Part shown: one piece after another, positions 53,411 through 63,487 of the stretch
How the letters are laid out: every line of letters starts with the position of its first letter
Position numbering within the stretch: position 1 is the stretch's first letter
From: QHVT01 sp036389275
Lineage (GTDB): Bacteria; Acidobacteriota; Thermoanaerobaculia; Gp7-AA8
Length of the DNA: 64,000 nucleotides
Reading direction: 5' to 3'
Assembly (NCBI GenBank): GCA_036389275.1
Contig: DASVQE010000009.1
Location: 62,001-126,000, forward strand
Made by a program: the position numbers and the translations under genes
The notes under the pieces: generated by a model
What the model was told of the DNA's origin: nothing
Databases searched by the model: none
What the model saw: only the letters and a program-made list of their open reading frames with translations

Positions 53411-54477
53411 CGCGCGCCCGCAACATCATGATGTTCGTCGCGGTGCTGGCCATGGCCGGCGTCGCGCAGGCTTCGTGGTACGACGATTACGACGCCGGTA
53501 TTGCCGCGGTGAAGAAAGGCAGTTGGTCGACGGTCGTGCAGAAGATGACCGCGGCCATCCGCGGCAACGGCTCGGAGAACAACAAGGCCCGCACCTACGC
53601 GACGATCTTCATCAACTATCACCCTTACTACTATCGCGGCGTGGCCTACCTGAACCTCGGCGAGTACGAGAAGGCCATCGCCGATCTCGAGCAGGCGCAG
53701 GGTCCGGGCGAAGTCGACCTCGGACCGATCTCGTTCCATCTCGAGCGCGCGAAGACGAAGCTCGCCGCCGCGACGCCGGAACCGGAACCGGCGCGTCCGG
53801 AGCCGGCGCGTCCCGCGCCTGTGGTCCAGCAACCGGCGCCGCAGCCGGCCATTCAACAGCCCGCAGTGCCTTCGGTCGATCCGGCGTTGCGCCAGCGCGC
53901 GACGAGCGCGATCGCGTCGACGAAGCAGAAGCTGCAGGCCGCTCAGCAGCGGCGCGCGACGACCTCGCAGCAGTATTCGCAGGCGATGTCGATGTTCACC
54001 GAGGCCACCACGCGCAGCGCGTCGGCGCGCTCGAACGACGACTACTCGGCGATCATCTCGATGGCGGAGAACGCCGGCGTGCTGGCCGATCTCGCCACCG
54101 CGCCGAGCGCCGCGACGCAAACGTCGCCGGCCATTCCGGCGCCGGCGCTCAAGCCGTCCGCCGCCACGAACGAAGTCCTCGGCGAGTACCGTCCGCTGCT
54201 GCGGCGCGCGCTCGAGAACTACTTCGCGGGCGAGTTCGAGGCGGCCACGCGCGACTTCCAGAAGCTCACGCAGCAACTGCCGGGCAATGCCTGGATCTGG
54301 GCGTTCCTCGGCGCGTCGCAGTATTCGCAGTACGCCTTCGAGGCCGACGAGTCGTATCGCGCAGCGGCGCTCAAGTCGTTCCGGAAGGCGAAGCAGTTGC
54401 GGGTATGGAAGGACGGACTTCCGTCAAAGTATTTTTCCCGCCGTATCCGCAACGCGTTCCGCGACACGGCGGGATGA
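53407..54477 (+). CDS. Secreted TPR-like protein
   Basis: 356 residues. A signal peptide (NIMMFVAVLAMAGVAQA) is cut near residue 22. The N-terminal helical repeats (about 25-115) include YDAGIAAVKKGSWSTVVQKM and GVAYLNLGEYEKAIADLEQA. A Pro/Glu-rich linker with EPARPEPARPAP (about 120-155) follows, then a coiled helical part (STKQKLQAAQQRRATTSQQY) and a C-terminal repeat pair (ALENYFAGEFEAATRDFQKL, ALKSFRKAKQLR). TPRs mediate protein binding. Last gene of the kinase operon; likely a periplasmic partner of the membrane kinase. The stop precedes a perfect hairpin at 54481-54513. Confidence 0.75.
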   Translation: MTRARNIMMFVAVLAMAGVAQASWYDDYDAGIAAVKKGSWSTVVQKMTAAIRGNGSENNKARTYATIFINYHPYYYRGVAYLNLGEYEKAIADLEQAQGPGEVDLGPISFHLERAKTKLAAATPEPEPARPEPARPAPVVQQPAPQPAIQQPAVPSVDPALRQRATSAIASTKQKLQAAQQRRATTSQQYSQAMSMFTEATTRSASARSNDDYSAIISMAENAGVLADLATAPSAATQTSPAIPAPALKPSAATNEVLGEYRPLLRRALENYFAGEFEAATRDFQKLTQQLPGNAWIWAFLGASQYSQYAFEADESYRAAALKSFRKAKQLRVWKDGLPSKYFSRRIRNAFRDTAG

Positions 54478-54480
54478 TGC

Positions 54481-54513
54481 GTGTAGAGCGCGTCCTGAGA
54501 ACGCGCTCTACAC
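54481..54513. terminator. Bidirectional hairpin terminator
   Basis: Perfect 13-bp stem GTGTAGAGCGCGT / ACGCGCTCTACAC with a 7-base loop, between the converging TPR and Ser/Lys/Gly-rich genes. No U-tract on either strand, so it may be Rho-independent only weakly or act as a stability hairpin. Confidence 0.6.
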
Positions 54514-54517
54514 GAGA

Positions 54518-55480
54518 TCAGAGCTCGCCGCCGCCGCCCATGTTGCCGCTGCCACTGCCGTAGCCGCCGGTGCCGCCGCCGGTGTTGCCACCGCCGGAGC
54601 CGCCGGAGCCGGAGCCGTAGCCGCTGCCACCGTAGCCGCCGCCGCTGTAACCGCCGCCCATGTCACCGCCGCCCGTCGAGCCGGAGCCGTAGCCGCCGCC
54701 CGAGGTGTTGGTGTCACGGTCGGCGACGCGAACGGCTGCGCGCCGCGTGGCCGTGGACGCACGTCGCGAAGCAGCGACTGCTGCCGCGCCGCCGGCCGCG
54801 GCCACTGCCGCGACCGCGCCGGCTGCTGCCGCACGACGGACGTTCTTCTTGCGCTCGCGCGCGCGGGCGCCTTCGCGTCCGGCTGCGGCGTGCTGCGCGC
54901 TGCTGCCGCCGCGCGAGGAGCTCTTGCTCGAGCTGCTCTTGCTGCTGCTGCCGCGCGAGCTGCTGCTGGAGCCGCCGCTCTTGCTGCTGCCGCTCTTGCT
55001 GCTGCCGCCGCGCGAGGAGCTCTTGCTCGAGCCGCTCTTGCTGCTGCCGCCGCCGCCGCGGTTGCCGCCGCCCTTGCTGCCGCCGCTCTTGCTGGAGCCG
55101 CCGCCACCGCCTGCGCGGCGCGAGGAGCTCTTGCTCGAGCTGCTGCTGCCTTTGCTGCCGCCGCCGCTCTTGCTCGAGCCGCCGCGCGACTTCGAGCCGC
55201 CGCCGCCACCCATCGCGCGACGCGACGAGGACGACGACTTGGACGACGAGGACTTCGACGACGACGACGACTTGGAGCCGCCGCTCTTCGAACCGCCGCT
55301 CTTCGAACCGCCCGACTTCGAGCTGCCGCCCTTCGAGCCGCTCTTCGAGGAGCCGGCGCGCGAGGACGACTTCGACGACGACGATTTGGAGGACGACGAC
55401 TTGCCGGACGACTTCGAGCCGCCTTTGCTCGAGCCGCCTTTACCGCCGGACTTCCGGGAGGAACTCTTCGATGCAGCCAT
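54518..55480 (-). CDS. Ser/Lys/Gly-rich low-complexity protein
   Basis: 320 residues from ATG 55480, which has a good AGGAG ribosome site 8-12 bases upstream; the longer frame to 55600 is not supported. Residues 1-200 are an unbroken run of KSSS, SKSG, SRGG and GGS units with almost no other residues, interrupted by RRAMGGGGG-type patches. Then come a basic segment (REGARARERKKNVRR), an Ala-rich possibly membrane-inserting segment (AAAAGAVAAVAAAGGAAAVA) and a Gly/Tyr/Ser-rich tail (GGYSGGGYGGSGYGSGSGG). Lysine-Ser tracts resemble histone H1-like tails or RS/KS kinase substrates. No family recognised. Opposite to it is a Leu/Pro-rich shadow frame that lacks support. Confidence 0.65.
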   Translation of the reverse strand: MAASKSSSRKSGGKGGSSKGGSKSSGKSSSSKSSSSKSSSRAGSSKSGSKGGSSKSGGSKSGGSKSGGSKSSSSSKSSSSKSSSSSRRAMGGGGGSKSRGGSSKSGGGSKGSSSSSKSSSRRAGGGGGSSKSGGSKGGGNRGGGGSSKSGSSKSSSRGGSSKSGSSKSGGSSSSSRGSSSKSSSSKSSSRGGSSAQHAAAGREGARARERKKNVRRAAAAGAVAAVAAAGGAAAVAASRRASTATRRAAVRVADRDTNTSGGGYGSGSTGGGDMGGGYSGGGYGGSGYGSGSGGSGGGNTGGGTGGYGSGSGNMGGGGEL

Positions 55481-55594
55481 CACTAGTCTCCTGTTCAAAA
55501 GTTTCGGTGGGGAGCCGTACGTTTTTGAATTGAGAGAACGTGCTGCAAAAACGCAACCCGGTGCACGAGTTGCACGAAACGAATGTAGACGAAC

Positions 55595-57751
55595 ATGCAC
55601 CGATTGTCACGCGCAGCACGCGTCGCGCGGTGGACGCTGCCGCTCACCGTCGCTCTCTTTCTCGCCGCGGAAGCGTTCGCGATCTATCTCTTCGCGCTCG
55701 ATCTGCGCATGATGCGCGCGCTCAAAGGGCGGAGCTGGCGCGAGCCGACCATCATCGTTTCCGCCGCGAACGGCCGCACGCGCGAGGTGGTGCGCGTCTA
55801 CGGCACCGACTGGCGCGTCACGCCGCCGGTGCTCATCGATCAATTGCCGCGCCACGTCGCCGACGCGTTCATCGCCGCCGAGGATGTGCGCTTCCGCCAT
55901 CACATCGGCGTCGATCCGATCGGCATCCTGCGCGCGCTGCTGACCAACGTCCGCGCCGGCGGCATCGCCCAGGGCGGCTCGACCATCACGCAGCAGATCG
56001 TCAAGCAGCGCTTCCTCACGCAGGAGCGCAAGTTCAGCCGCAAGATCGTCGAGGCGCTGATGGCCATCGTGCTCGACGCGCGTCTCTCCAAGGACGACAT
56101 CCTCGAGCTCTATCTCAACGACGTCTACCTCGGCCATCACCTCGGCAACTCGATCCTCGGCATCGACGAAGCGTCGCGTCTCTACTTCGACAAACCGCCG
56201 CGCGCGCTGCGGCTCGACGAGGCGGCGCTGCTCGCGGCCATGATCCGCGCGCCGAATCGCGACACGCCGGAGAAGCGTCCCGACATCGCCCATGCACGCC
56301 GCGACGCGATCCTCGCGGTGATGCGCGACCGCCACTGGATCACCGAGGCGGAGTTCCGCGCGGCGGTGGCGCACGAGGTCGACGTCACGCGCGGCACGCT
56401 GCCGCCGACGCCCTATCCGTACTATCTGCGCGCGCTGCGCAACGAGATCGTGCATGAAGTCGGGCTGCGGCCGCTGGTGCAGGGCGGGCTGACCATCACC
56501 TGCGAGATGGATCCCGCCGCGCAACGCGCCGCCGAGCGCGCCGCCAGCCGCGGCGTGGAACGGCTCGAGTCGCGCTACCGCTGGATTCGCGAGCAGGCTT
56601 CCCGCGATCCGCTGCAGGTGGCGATCTTCTCGGTCGATCCGCGCACGGGCGGCGTGCGCGCCATCGTCGGCGGATCGGATTTTCAACGCTCGCCGTTCGA
56701 CCGCACCTGGCAGATGCGCCGCCAGCCCGGCTCGGCGTTCAAGACCTTCGCGTATCTCGCGGCCATCGCTTCGAAGCGCGCCACGACCGCGTCGCTGCTG
56801 CTCGACGCGCCGCTGAAAGTGGAGCTGAGCGACTCGGAGGTGTGGCAGCCGCAGAATTACGACGAGGGGTACCGCGGCCGCGTCACGCTGCGCGAGTCGT
56901 TCGAGCGCTCGCTGAACGTGCCGACCATCCGCCTCGCGCAGCAGGTCGGCTATCGCCGCGTCACCAGCACGGCCAAGGAGTTCGGCTTCGACGAGGTGAA
57001 GTCGATTCCGGCGCTGCCGCTCGGCGTGATCGAGGTGACGCTGCGCGAGCTCACCGCCGCCTACACCGCCTTCCCGAATCTCGGCGAGCGCGTCGAGCCG
57101 TTCCTGCTGCGCAGCGTGCGCGACCGCCGCGGCAAGACGCTCTACGAGCACGAGTCGAAGCGCAAGCGCGTGGTCGGCGCCGACGCCGCGTACGTCATGC
57201 ACACGCTGCTGCGCGGCGTGGTCCGGCGCGGCACCGCCACGCGCCTCAAGCGCTACGGCCTCGGCTACGTCGCCGGCAAGACCGGCACGACCAACGACTA
57301 CCGCGACGCCTGGTTCGTCGGCTACACCGCCGACATGGTCACGACGGTCTGGCTCGGCTTCGACCGCGGCGCGCCGCTGCGCCTGTCGTCGTCGGAGGCG
57401 GCCATTCCGGTCTGGGGCTCGTACATGAGCGAGATTCCGCACGACCAGTCGAATCCGAAAGCGCCGGGCGGCGTGACCTTCCGCGACATCGATCCGGAGT
57501 CCGGCATGCTCTGGCGCGACGGCTGCCCCGGCCCGATCCGCGAGGTCTTTCTCGCCGGCACCGCGCCGACGCGCCATTGCCCCAGCGGCGTGATGGGCCG
57601 TATCGTCCGCCGCATCCTCTTCGATGAGGATCATTTCGACGAGCCGGCCGCGATCACGTTCGATCAGTTCCGCCGCTGGGCGAACGAGGTCGATCGCAAC
57701 CGGCAGGATGTGGAGAGCTTCATGGAGAAACTGCGGCGAGTGTTCCACTGA
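55595..57751 (+). CDS. Class A penicillin-binding protein (transglycosylase/transpeptidase)
   Basis: 718 residues. An N-terminal membrane anchor (WTLPLTVALFLAAEAFAIYL) is followed by the GT51 transglycosylase domain: AEDVRFRHHIGVDPIGILRA (catalytic Glu), GGSTITQQIVKQRFLT, RKIVEALMAIVLDARLSKDD, ILELYLNDVYLG. The transpeptidase has PGSAFKTFAYLAAI (SxxK Ser/Lys), RSLNVPTI (SxN) and GYVAGKTGTTNDYRDAW (KTG). Polymerises and cross-links peptidoglycan in the periplasm. Length and motif spacing fit PBP1a/1b-like enzymes. The stop overlaps the next start (TGATG). A 114-base divergent region separates it from the Ser/Lys/Gly-rich gene. Confidence 0.95.
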   Translation: MHRLSRAARVARWTLPLTVALFLAAEAFAIYLFALDLRMMRALKGRSWREPTIIVSAANGRTREVVRVYGTDWRVTPPVLIDQLPRHVADAFIAAEDVRFRHHIGVDPIGILRALLTNVRAGGIAQGGSTITQQIVKQRFLTQERKFSRKIVEALMAIVLDARLSKDDILELYLNDVYLGHHLGNSILGIDEASRLYFDKPPRALRLDEAALLAAMIRAPNRDTPEKRPDIAHARRDAILAVMRDRHWITEAEFRAAVAHEVDVTRGTLPPTPYPYYLRALRNEIVHEVGLRPLVQGGLTITCEMDPAAQRAAERAASRGVERLESRYRWIREQASRDPLQVAIFSVDPRTGGVRAIVGGSDFQRSPFDRTWQMRRQPGSAFKTFAYLAAIASKRATTASLLLDAPLKVELSDSEVWQPQNYDEGYRGRVTLRESFERSLNVPTIRLAQQVGYRRVTSTAKEFGFDEVKSIPALPLGVIEVTLRELTAAYTAFPNLGERVEPFLLRSVRDRRGKTLYEHESKRKRVVGADAAYVMHTLLRGVVRRGTATRLKRYGLGYVAGKTGTTNDYRDAWFVGYTADMVTTVWLGFDRGAPLRLSSSEAAIPVWGSYMSEIPHDQSNPKAPGGVTFRDIDPESGMLWRDGCPGPIREVFLAGTAPTRHCPSGVMGRIVRRILFDEDHFDEPAAITFDQFRRWANEVDRNRQDVESFMEKLRRVFH

Positions 57752-58500
57752 TGTTCCACGGGAAGGAAGAAGCGGCGGCGAGCGTGCGCGGCATCGACTG
57801 CCGTACCTCAGTCTTCGCTCCGCGCTTCGCCACGTCCACGCACGTGCACGAGCGCGCCTACTGCTGCGTGGTGCTGGGCGGCACGAGCGTGCAGCGCGCC
57901 GGCCGCGTCGAGCGGCGCCGCGATCGCGGACGCGTCTACTTTTATCCGGCCGGCGAGCCGCAGAGCGAGACCTTCGGCGCGAGCGGCGGCCGGCTCTTCT
58001 CCGTCTCCTTCGCCTCCGATGTGCGCCTGCCTGATGCGTCGGCGGAGCTGACCGGCTCCGCGGCCATCGCCGCGCGCCGCATCGCGCTCGAGTCGCGGCA
58101 GCACGACACCGCCGCACCGCTGGCGCTCGAGTCGCTGACGGCGTCGCTGATCGGCGCGCTCACGCGCGAGTCATGCGACGACGCGCCGCGCTGGGCCGCG
58201 CGTGTGCGCGACTACCTGCATGCGCATTTCGACGAGAAGCTGGTCCTCGGCGACGTCGCGCGTGTCGCCGGCGTCCATCCGGTGCATCTGTCGCGCGCGT
58301 TCCCGCGCCGCTTCGGCCTCACCCTCGGCGACTACGTCCGTGCGCTGCGCATCGACCGCGCCGCGCGCGAGCTCGTCGCCACCGCGCGCCCGATCGCCGA
58401 GATCGCCCTCGATGCCGGCTTCGCCTCGCAGTCGCATTTCACGACCTGCTTCAAGGCGCGCATGCACGTCACGCCGGCCGCCTATCGTGCCCGAGGTTAA
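57751..58500 (+). CDS. AraC-family transcriptional regulator
   Basis: 249 residues. The N-terminal half (about 10-130) is cupin-like (FATSTHVHERAYCCVVLGGT, RGRVYFYPAGEPQSETFG). The C-terminal AraC DNA-binding domain spans about 145-245 with two helix-turn-helices: LVLGDVARVAGVHPVHLSRA and PIAEIALDAGFASQSHFTTC followed by FKARMHVTPAAYR. The start overlaps the PBP stop, so it is co-transcribed with it. The effector and targets are unknown. Confidence 0.88.
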   Translation: MFHGKEEAAASVRGIDCRTSVFAPRFATSTHVHERAYCCVVLGGTSVQRAGRVERRRDRGRVYFYPAGEPQSETFGASGGRLFSVSFASDVRLPDASAELTGSAAIAARRIALESRQHDTAAPLALESLTASLIGALTRESCDDAPRWAARVRDYLHAHFDEKLVLGDVARVAGVHPVHLSRAFPRRFGLTLGDYVRALRIDRAARELVATARPIAEIALDAGFASQSHFTTCFKARMHVTPAAYRARG

Positions 58501-58544
58501 GCGCGTGAAAGACAACGCGCCGCGCGTGCGGTTACGTTGCGCGC

Positions 58545-59801
58545 ATGCGACTGCTCCTCGTTCTCCTGCTCGCCGCCGACGTCTCCGCCGCATCGCGCGC
58601 GCCGGTCATCGAAAGCATCGCGCGCCAGATCGAGAAGCGCTACGTGATCGTCGACGAGGCGCCGCGCATCGCGCAGCGGCTGCGCGCCGACGTCGCCAAG
58701 TACGAGTCGATCGAGGACAACGCGAAGCTGGCCGAGGCGCTCGGGAACGATCTGCGGCAATCGACGGGAGACCTCCACTTCGACGTCCGCTTCGATCCCG
58801 CGCACGCCGAGCGGCTGCTCGCTGCCGGCTCCGACACCAAGCGCGTGCTGCCGGAAGTGCCGCCGACGCCGGAGCAGCTCGCGGAGATGCGCCGCACGAA
58901 CTACGGCGTCCGCCGCTACGAGCTCCTCGACGGCAACGTCGCGAACATCGAGCTGACGCTGCTCGAGAAGCTGCAGTACTCGCGCACCGCGCTCACGGCG
59001 GCGCTGGAGCTGGCCGCGAACGCCGAGGCCGTGGTGATCGACCTGCGCGGCGCGCCAGGCGGCAGGCCGGAGACGGTGCGTTTTCTGGCCAGCTACTTTC
59101 TGGCGAAGCCGACGCTGCTGCTCTCGACCTTCGACCGCGAGACCGGCAAGACCACCGAGTCGTACTCGATGGCCGGCGTCGCGGGACGGCGCATGCCGGA
59201 CGTTCCGCTGTTCATCCTCACCGGCACGGGCACCGGCTCCGCCGCGGAAGGATTCGCGTTCGTGATGCAGCAGCTCGGCCGCGCGGCGATCGTCGGCGAG
59301 CACAGTCAGGGCGCGGCGTATGGCGGCGGCTGGGTGCCGGCCGCGGAAGGCTTCGTCGTCTTCATCCCGACCTTCCGGCCCGTGACGAAGAACGGCAAGA
59401 CGTGGCACGCCACGGGAGTGATTCCCGATGTTCCCGCGCCGGCCGACCGTGCGCTGGCGATGGCGCACTTGCGCGCCGTCGCCGCGCTCGACGCGCGTGC
59501 CTCACGGCCGGAGCTGCGTTGGCTGCTGCCGCTGCTCGATCTCGCCGCGAATGGTCCGAAGTCGGGCGACGCACGTCCCGTGGCCGGCAAGTATCAGGGC
59601 GTCGAGATCACGCGCGAGCCGCGCTTCATCGGCGCCAGCGGCATGCCGCGCGAGCTCACGCCGCTCTCCGACGGCACGTTCCTCATCGAAGACTTCTCCG
59701 TGGCGCCGCGCTATCGCGCGCGCGTCCGCTTCACCGCCACCGGACTGGAGCTGCTCACGCCGCAGGGCCGCGTGATTCCGCGCCCGCGATTGCCCGACTA
59801 G
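58545..59801 (+). CDS. S41 family peptidase (C-terminal-processing protease-like, secreted)
   Basis: 418 residues. Signal peptide RLLLVLLLAADVSAAS (cleavage near residue 17). An N-terminal helical segment (about 20-110) resembles the S41 N-domain (IARQIEKRYVIVDEAPRIAQ). The core (about 125-310) shows ANAEAVVIDLRGAPGGRPET, TGTGTGSAAEGFAFVMQQLG (the Ser in the T.SAAE motif) and AIVGEHSQGAAYGGGWVPAA. No PDZ domain was recognised. The C-terminal ~85 residues form a beta-rich extension. Serine peptidase acting outside the cytoplasm; substrate unknown. Its TAG shares a palindromic CTAG with the convergent gene. Confidence 0.87.
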   Translation: MRLLLVLLLAADVSAASRAPVIESIARQIEKRYVIVDEAPRIAQRLRADVAKYESIEDNAKLAEALGNDLRQSTGDLHFDVRFDPAHAERLLAAGSDTKRVLPEVPPTPEQLAEMRRTNYGVRRYELLDGNVANIELTLLEKLQYSRTALTAALELAANAEAVVIDLRGAPGGRPETVRFLASYFLAKPTLLLSTFDRETGKTTESYSMAGVAGRRMPDVPLFILTGTGTGSAAEGFAFVMQQLGRAAIVGEHSQGAAYGGGWVPAAEGFVVFIPTFRPVTKNGKTWHATGVIPDVPAPADRALAMAHLRAVAALDARASRPELRWLLPLLDLAANGPKSGDARPVAGKYQGVEITREPRFIGASGMPRELTPLSDGTFLIEDFSVAPRYRARVRFTATGLELLTPQGRVIPRPRLPD

Positions 59802-61225
59802 TGCCGCACGGAGCGCCGCCGCACCGGCGTGATCGGCGCCTGCACCTCGCCCCACACCGTCGACCACTGCTGTCCGCGCGCGAAGATCTGCAGCGTCCAG
59901 AAGGTGTTGTCGTCGAACGGATCGATGACCGTGGTGGTGTAGTCGCCCCAGCGCGTGGTGATGGTGAAAGTGCTCTCGCCGTTCCTCAGCGCGCCTTCGC
60001 TGCTGATCCGGCCGGCGGCGTCGCGGAAGACGTACCCGGCGGAGGCGTACTGCGACGGCGAGAAGGTGCAGAAGCCGATCAGCATCGCGCCGCTGCCGTT
60101 CACCGCGACCGACGGATAGGCGTAGTACTTCGTCGGATCGGGTGAGGCGATCACGCCGGAGGCGAGCAGCTTGCCCGATTCCGGATTCACCTTCCACCAG
60201 AGGATCGCCGAGCGGTCGAGCTCCCAGTCGCCCACGGTCTGCACCGCGTACAGCACGCCGTTGCGCAGCACCGCCGACTCGATCGGATATCGCTCCGCGC
60301 CGGTTTCGAGCCCGCTCGTCGTGCCGAGCTGCGGCGCGATGCGCGCGAACCTGTCGGAGGGATAGGGATTGGAGATGAAGTGCCGGTTCGTGCCGTCGAT
60401 GCGCGCGACGTCAATGCCGTCCGATTCCGCCACGACGACGTACTCCGCGGCGGAGTCGTCGGCGCGCACCGGGAGCGTGTCGTACTCCTCATAGTGGAAG
60501 CGCGAGATCGGCAGCGATGACGGTCCGGCGAAGAGATCGCTCTTGCGCACGGAGAAGAGCACGGTCTCCGACTCGCCGTTCGTCGCGAACATCACCGTGT
60601 CGCGCGTCAGGGCCAGATGCGTGAAGTCGATCTCGACGGAGAAGGTGAAGCTGAGGCTGTAGCGGTTCCACGTCCCCATCGGATCGCCGCTCCGCGACAC
60701 CGCGATCAGGAAGCTTTCGGCGTTGCGCAGCGCGATCACGATCCAGCGATCGGCGTCGCGGTCGTAGACGATCCGAGGATCGTAGACCTCCGCGTTCGCG
60801 GCGTTGTTGAACTGGAAGAACGGCCCCAGTCCGGCGGAGCCGAGGATCTCGCCGGTGCGTTTGTGCACGGTCAGGCCGGCGTTCGTCGCCGTGACGATGT
60901 GCGACTTGCCGACCGCGCCGGCGGCGTCGGCCGGCGAGACGTTGCGCGTGGTAGCCGAGGTGAAGCCGAGGACCACGGGCGGCGGCGCGATCGTGGCGCG
61001 CTCGAGCGGCGGCAGCGTGGCCGTCGAGAACGTGCGCGGCGTGAGGCGCGGCCAGTGCGGCTGCTGCAGGATCTCCCGCGGCCGCACGTTCGGATCGGCG
61101 GCGGGCAACCCGCGCAGCGTCACCGGCGGAAGCTGCTGCGCGTAGACGATCTGCTGCGCGCGTGCGTACGGAACGAGTGTGAGCGAAGCCGCGGCGGCCG
61201 CGACCAGGAGCGTGCGAATGTTCAT
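59798..61225 (-). CDS. Secreted beta-propeller-like protein of unknown function
   Basis: 475 residues from ATG 61225, a better start than the upstream ATG because a classic signal peptide (NIRTLLVAAAAASLTLVPYA) begins there. The mature part is beta-rich with regularly spaced Asp/Arg/Trp turns (YDPRIVYDRDADRWIVIALR, DPMGTWNRYSLSF, SAILWWKVNPESGKL), suggesting a sialidase-like or six-bladed propeller. No active-site motif was recognised. Related secreted propellers are common in Acidobacteriota. Confidence 0.6.
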   Translation of the reverse strand: MNIRTLLVAAAAASLTLVPYARAQQIVYAQQLPPVTLRGLPAADPNVRPREILQQPHWPRLTPRTFSTATLPPLERATIAPPPVVLGFTSATTRNVSPADAAGAVGKSHIVTATNAGLTVHKRTGEILGSAGLGPFFQFNNAANAEVYDPRIVYDRDADRWIVIALRNAESFLIAVSRSGDPMGTWNRYSLSFTFSVEIDFTHLALTRDTVMFATNGESETVLFSVRKSDLFAGPSSLPISRFHYEEYDTLPVRADDSAAEYVVVAESDGIDVARIDGTNRHFISNPYPSDRFARIAPQLGTTSGLETGAERYPIESAVLRNGVLYAVQTVGDWELDRSAILWWKVNPESGKLLASGVIASPDPTKYYAYPSVAVNGSGAMLIGFCTFSPSQYASAGYVFRDAAGRISSEGALRNGESTFTITTRWGDYTTTVIDPFDDNTFWTLQIFARGQQWSTVWGEVQAPITPVRRRSVRH

Positions 61226-61299
61226 GGGGAAGACCGCGGGCATTATCGCAGAGAGCGCCGCGTTTGACAGCGGCGGCGGTTCCGCCTAGAAACCTCACT

Positions 61300-63159
<1,860 letters not shown>

Positions 63160-63167
63160 TGCAGTCC

Positions 63168-63194
63168 ATCCTGCATCGCGCAGCGATGCAGGAT
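63168..63194. terminator. Perfect 12-bp hairpin after methyltransferase/MTHFR gene
   Basis: ATCCTGCATCGC pairs exactly with GCGATGCAGGAT across a 3-base loop, starting 9 bases after the stop. No T-run follows. It shares the ATCCTGC/GCAGGAT ends with the two palindromes in the repeats just downstream and may have been part of the same repeat family. Confidence 0.55.
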
Positions 63195-63329
63195 CTCCGG
63201 CTACACCGCGCAACGGCTGCCGGCGCGACGCGGTCGTGGCCTCCGCCGAGCGGCAGCGATCCCGCCCTGTGGGCTGCGTCCTGCCGGTGTAACCGGACAT
63301 CCTGCGGCTGCGCCGCAGGATTCACCACC
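63191..63329 (+). repeat. Direct repeat copy 1 (about 140 bp) with terminal palindrome
   Basis: Starts GGATCTCCGGCTACACC, contains GAGCGGCAGCGATCCCGCC and ends with the hairpin CCTGCGGC-TGC-GCCGCAGG (63301-63319) and ATTCACCACC. Nearly identical to 63345-63483; differences include GACGCGGTCGTGG against GACGGGGTGGTGG. Confidence 0.85.
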
Positions 63330-63344
63330 GCACGTCACCGCCGC

Positions 63345-63483
63345 AGGATCTCCGGCTACACCGCGCCACGGCTGCCGGCGCGACGGGGTGGTGGCCTCCG
63401 CCGAGCGGCAGCGATCCCGCCTGTGGGCTGCGTCCTGCCGGTGTAACCGGAGATCCTGCGGCTGCGCCGCAGGATTCACCACC
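63345..63483 (+). repeat. Direct repeat copy 2 (about 140 bp) with terminal palindrome
   Basis: Second copy of 63191-63329; the hairpin CCTGCGGC-TGC-GCCGCAGG recurs at about 63455-63473. The copies lie between converging genes. Many short ORFs in this stretch are repeat artefacts; no gene is supported between 63160 and 63487. Confidence 0.85.
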
Positions 63484-63487
63484 TACC

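Noticed and set aside
54705..55712. Leu/Pro-rich + strand frame opposite the Ser/Lys/Gly-rich protein
   Set aside because: Composition is the mirror of SKG codons and no ribosome site; the - strand frame has AGGAG.
55607..58117. 836-residue antisense frame under the PBP and AraC genes
   Set aside because: High-GC shadow without family motifs.
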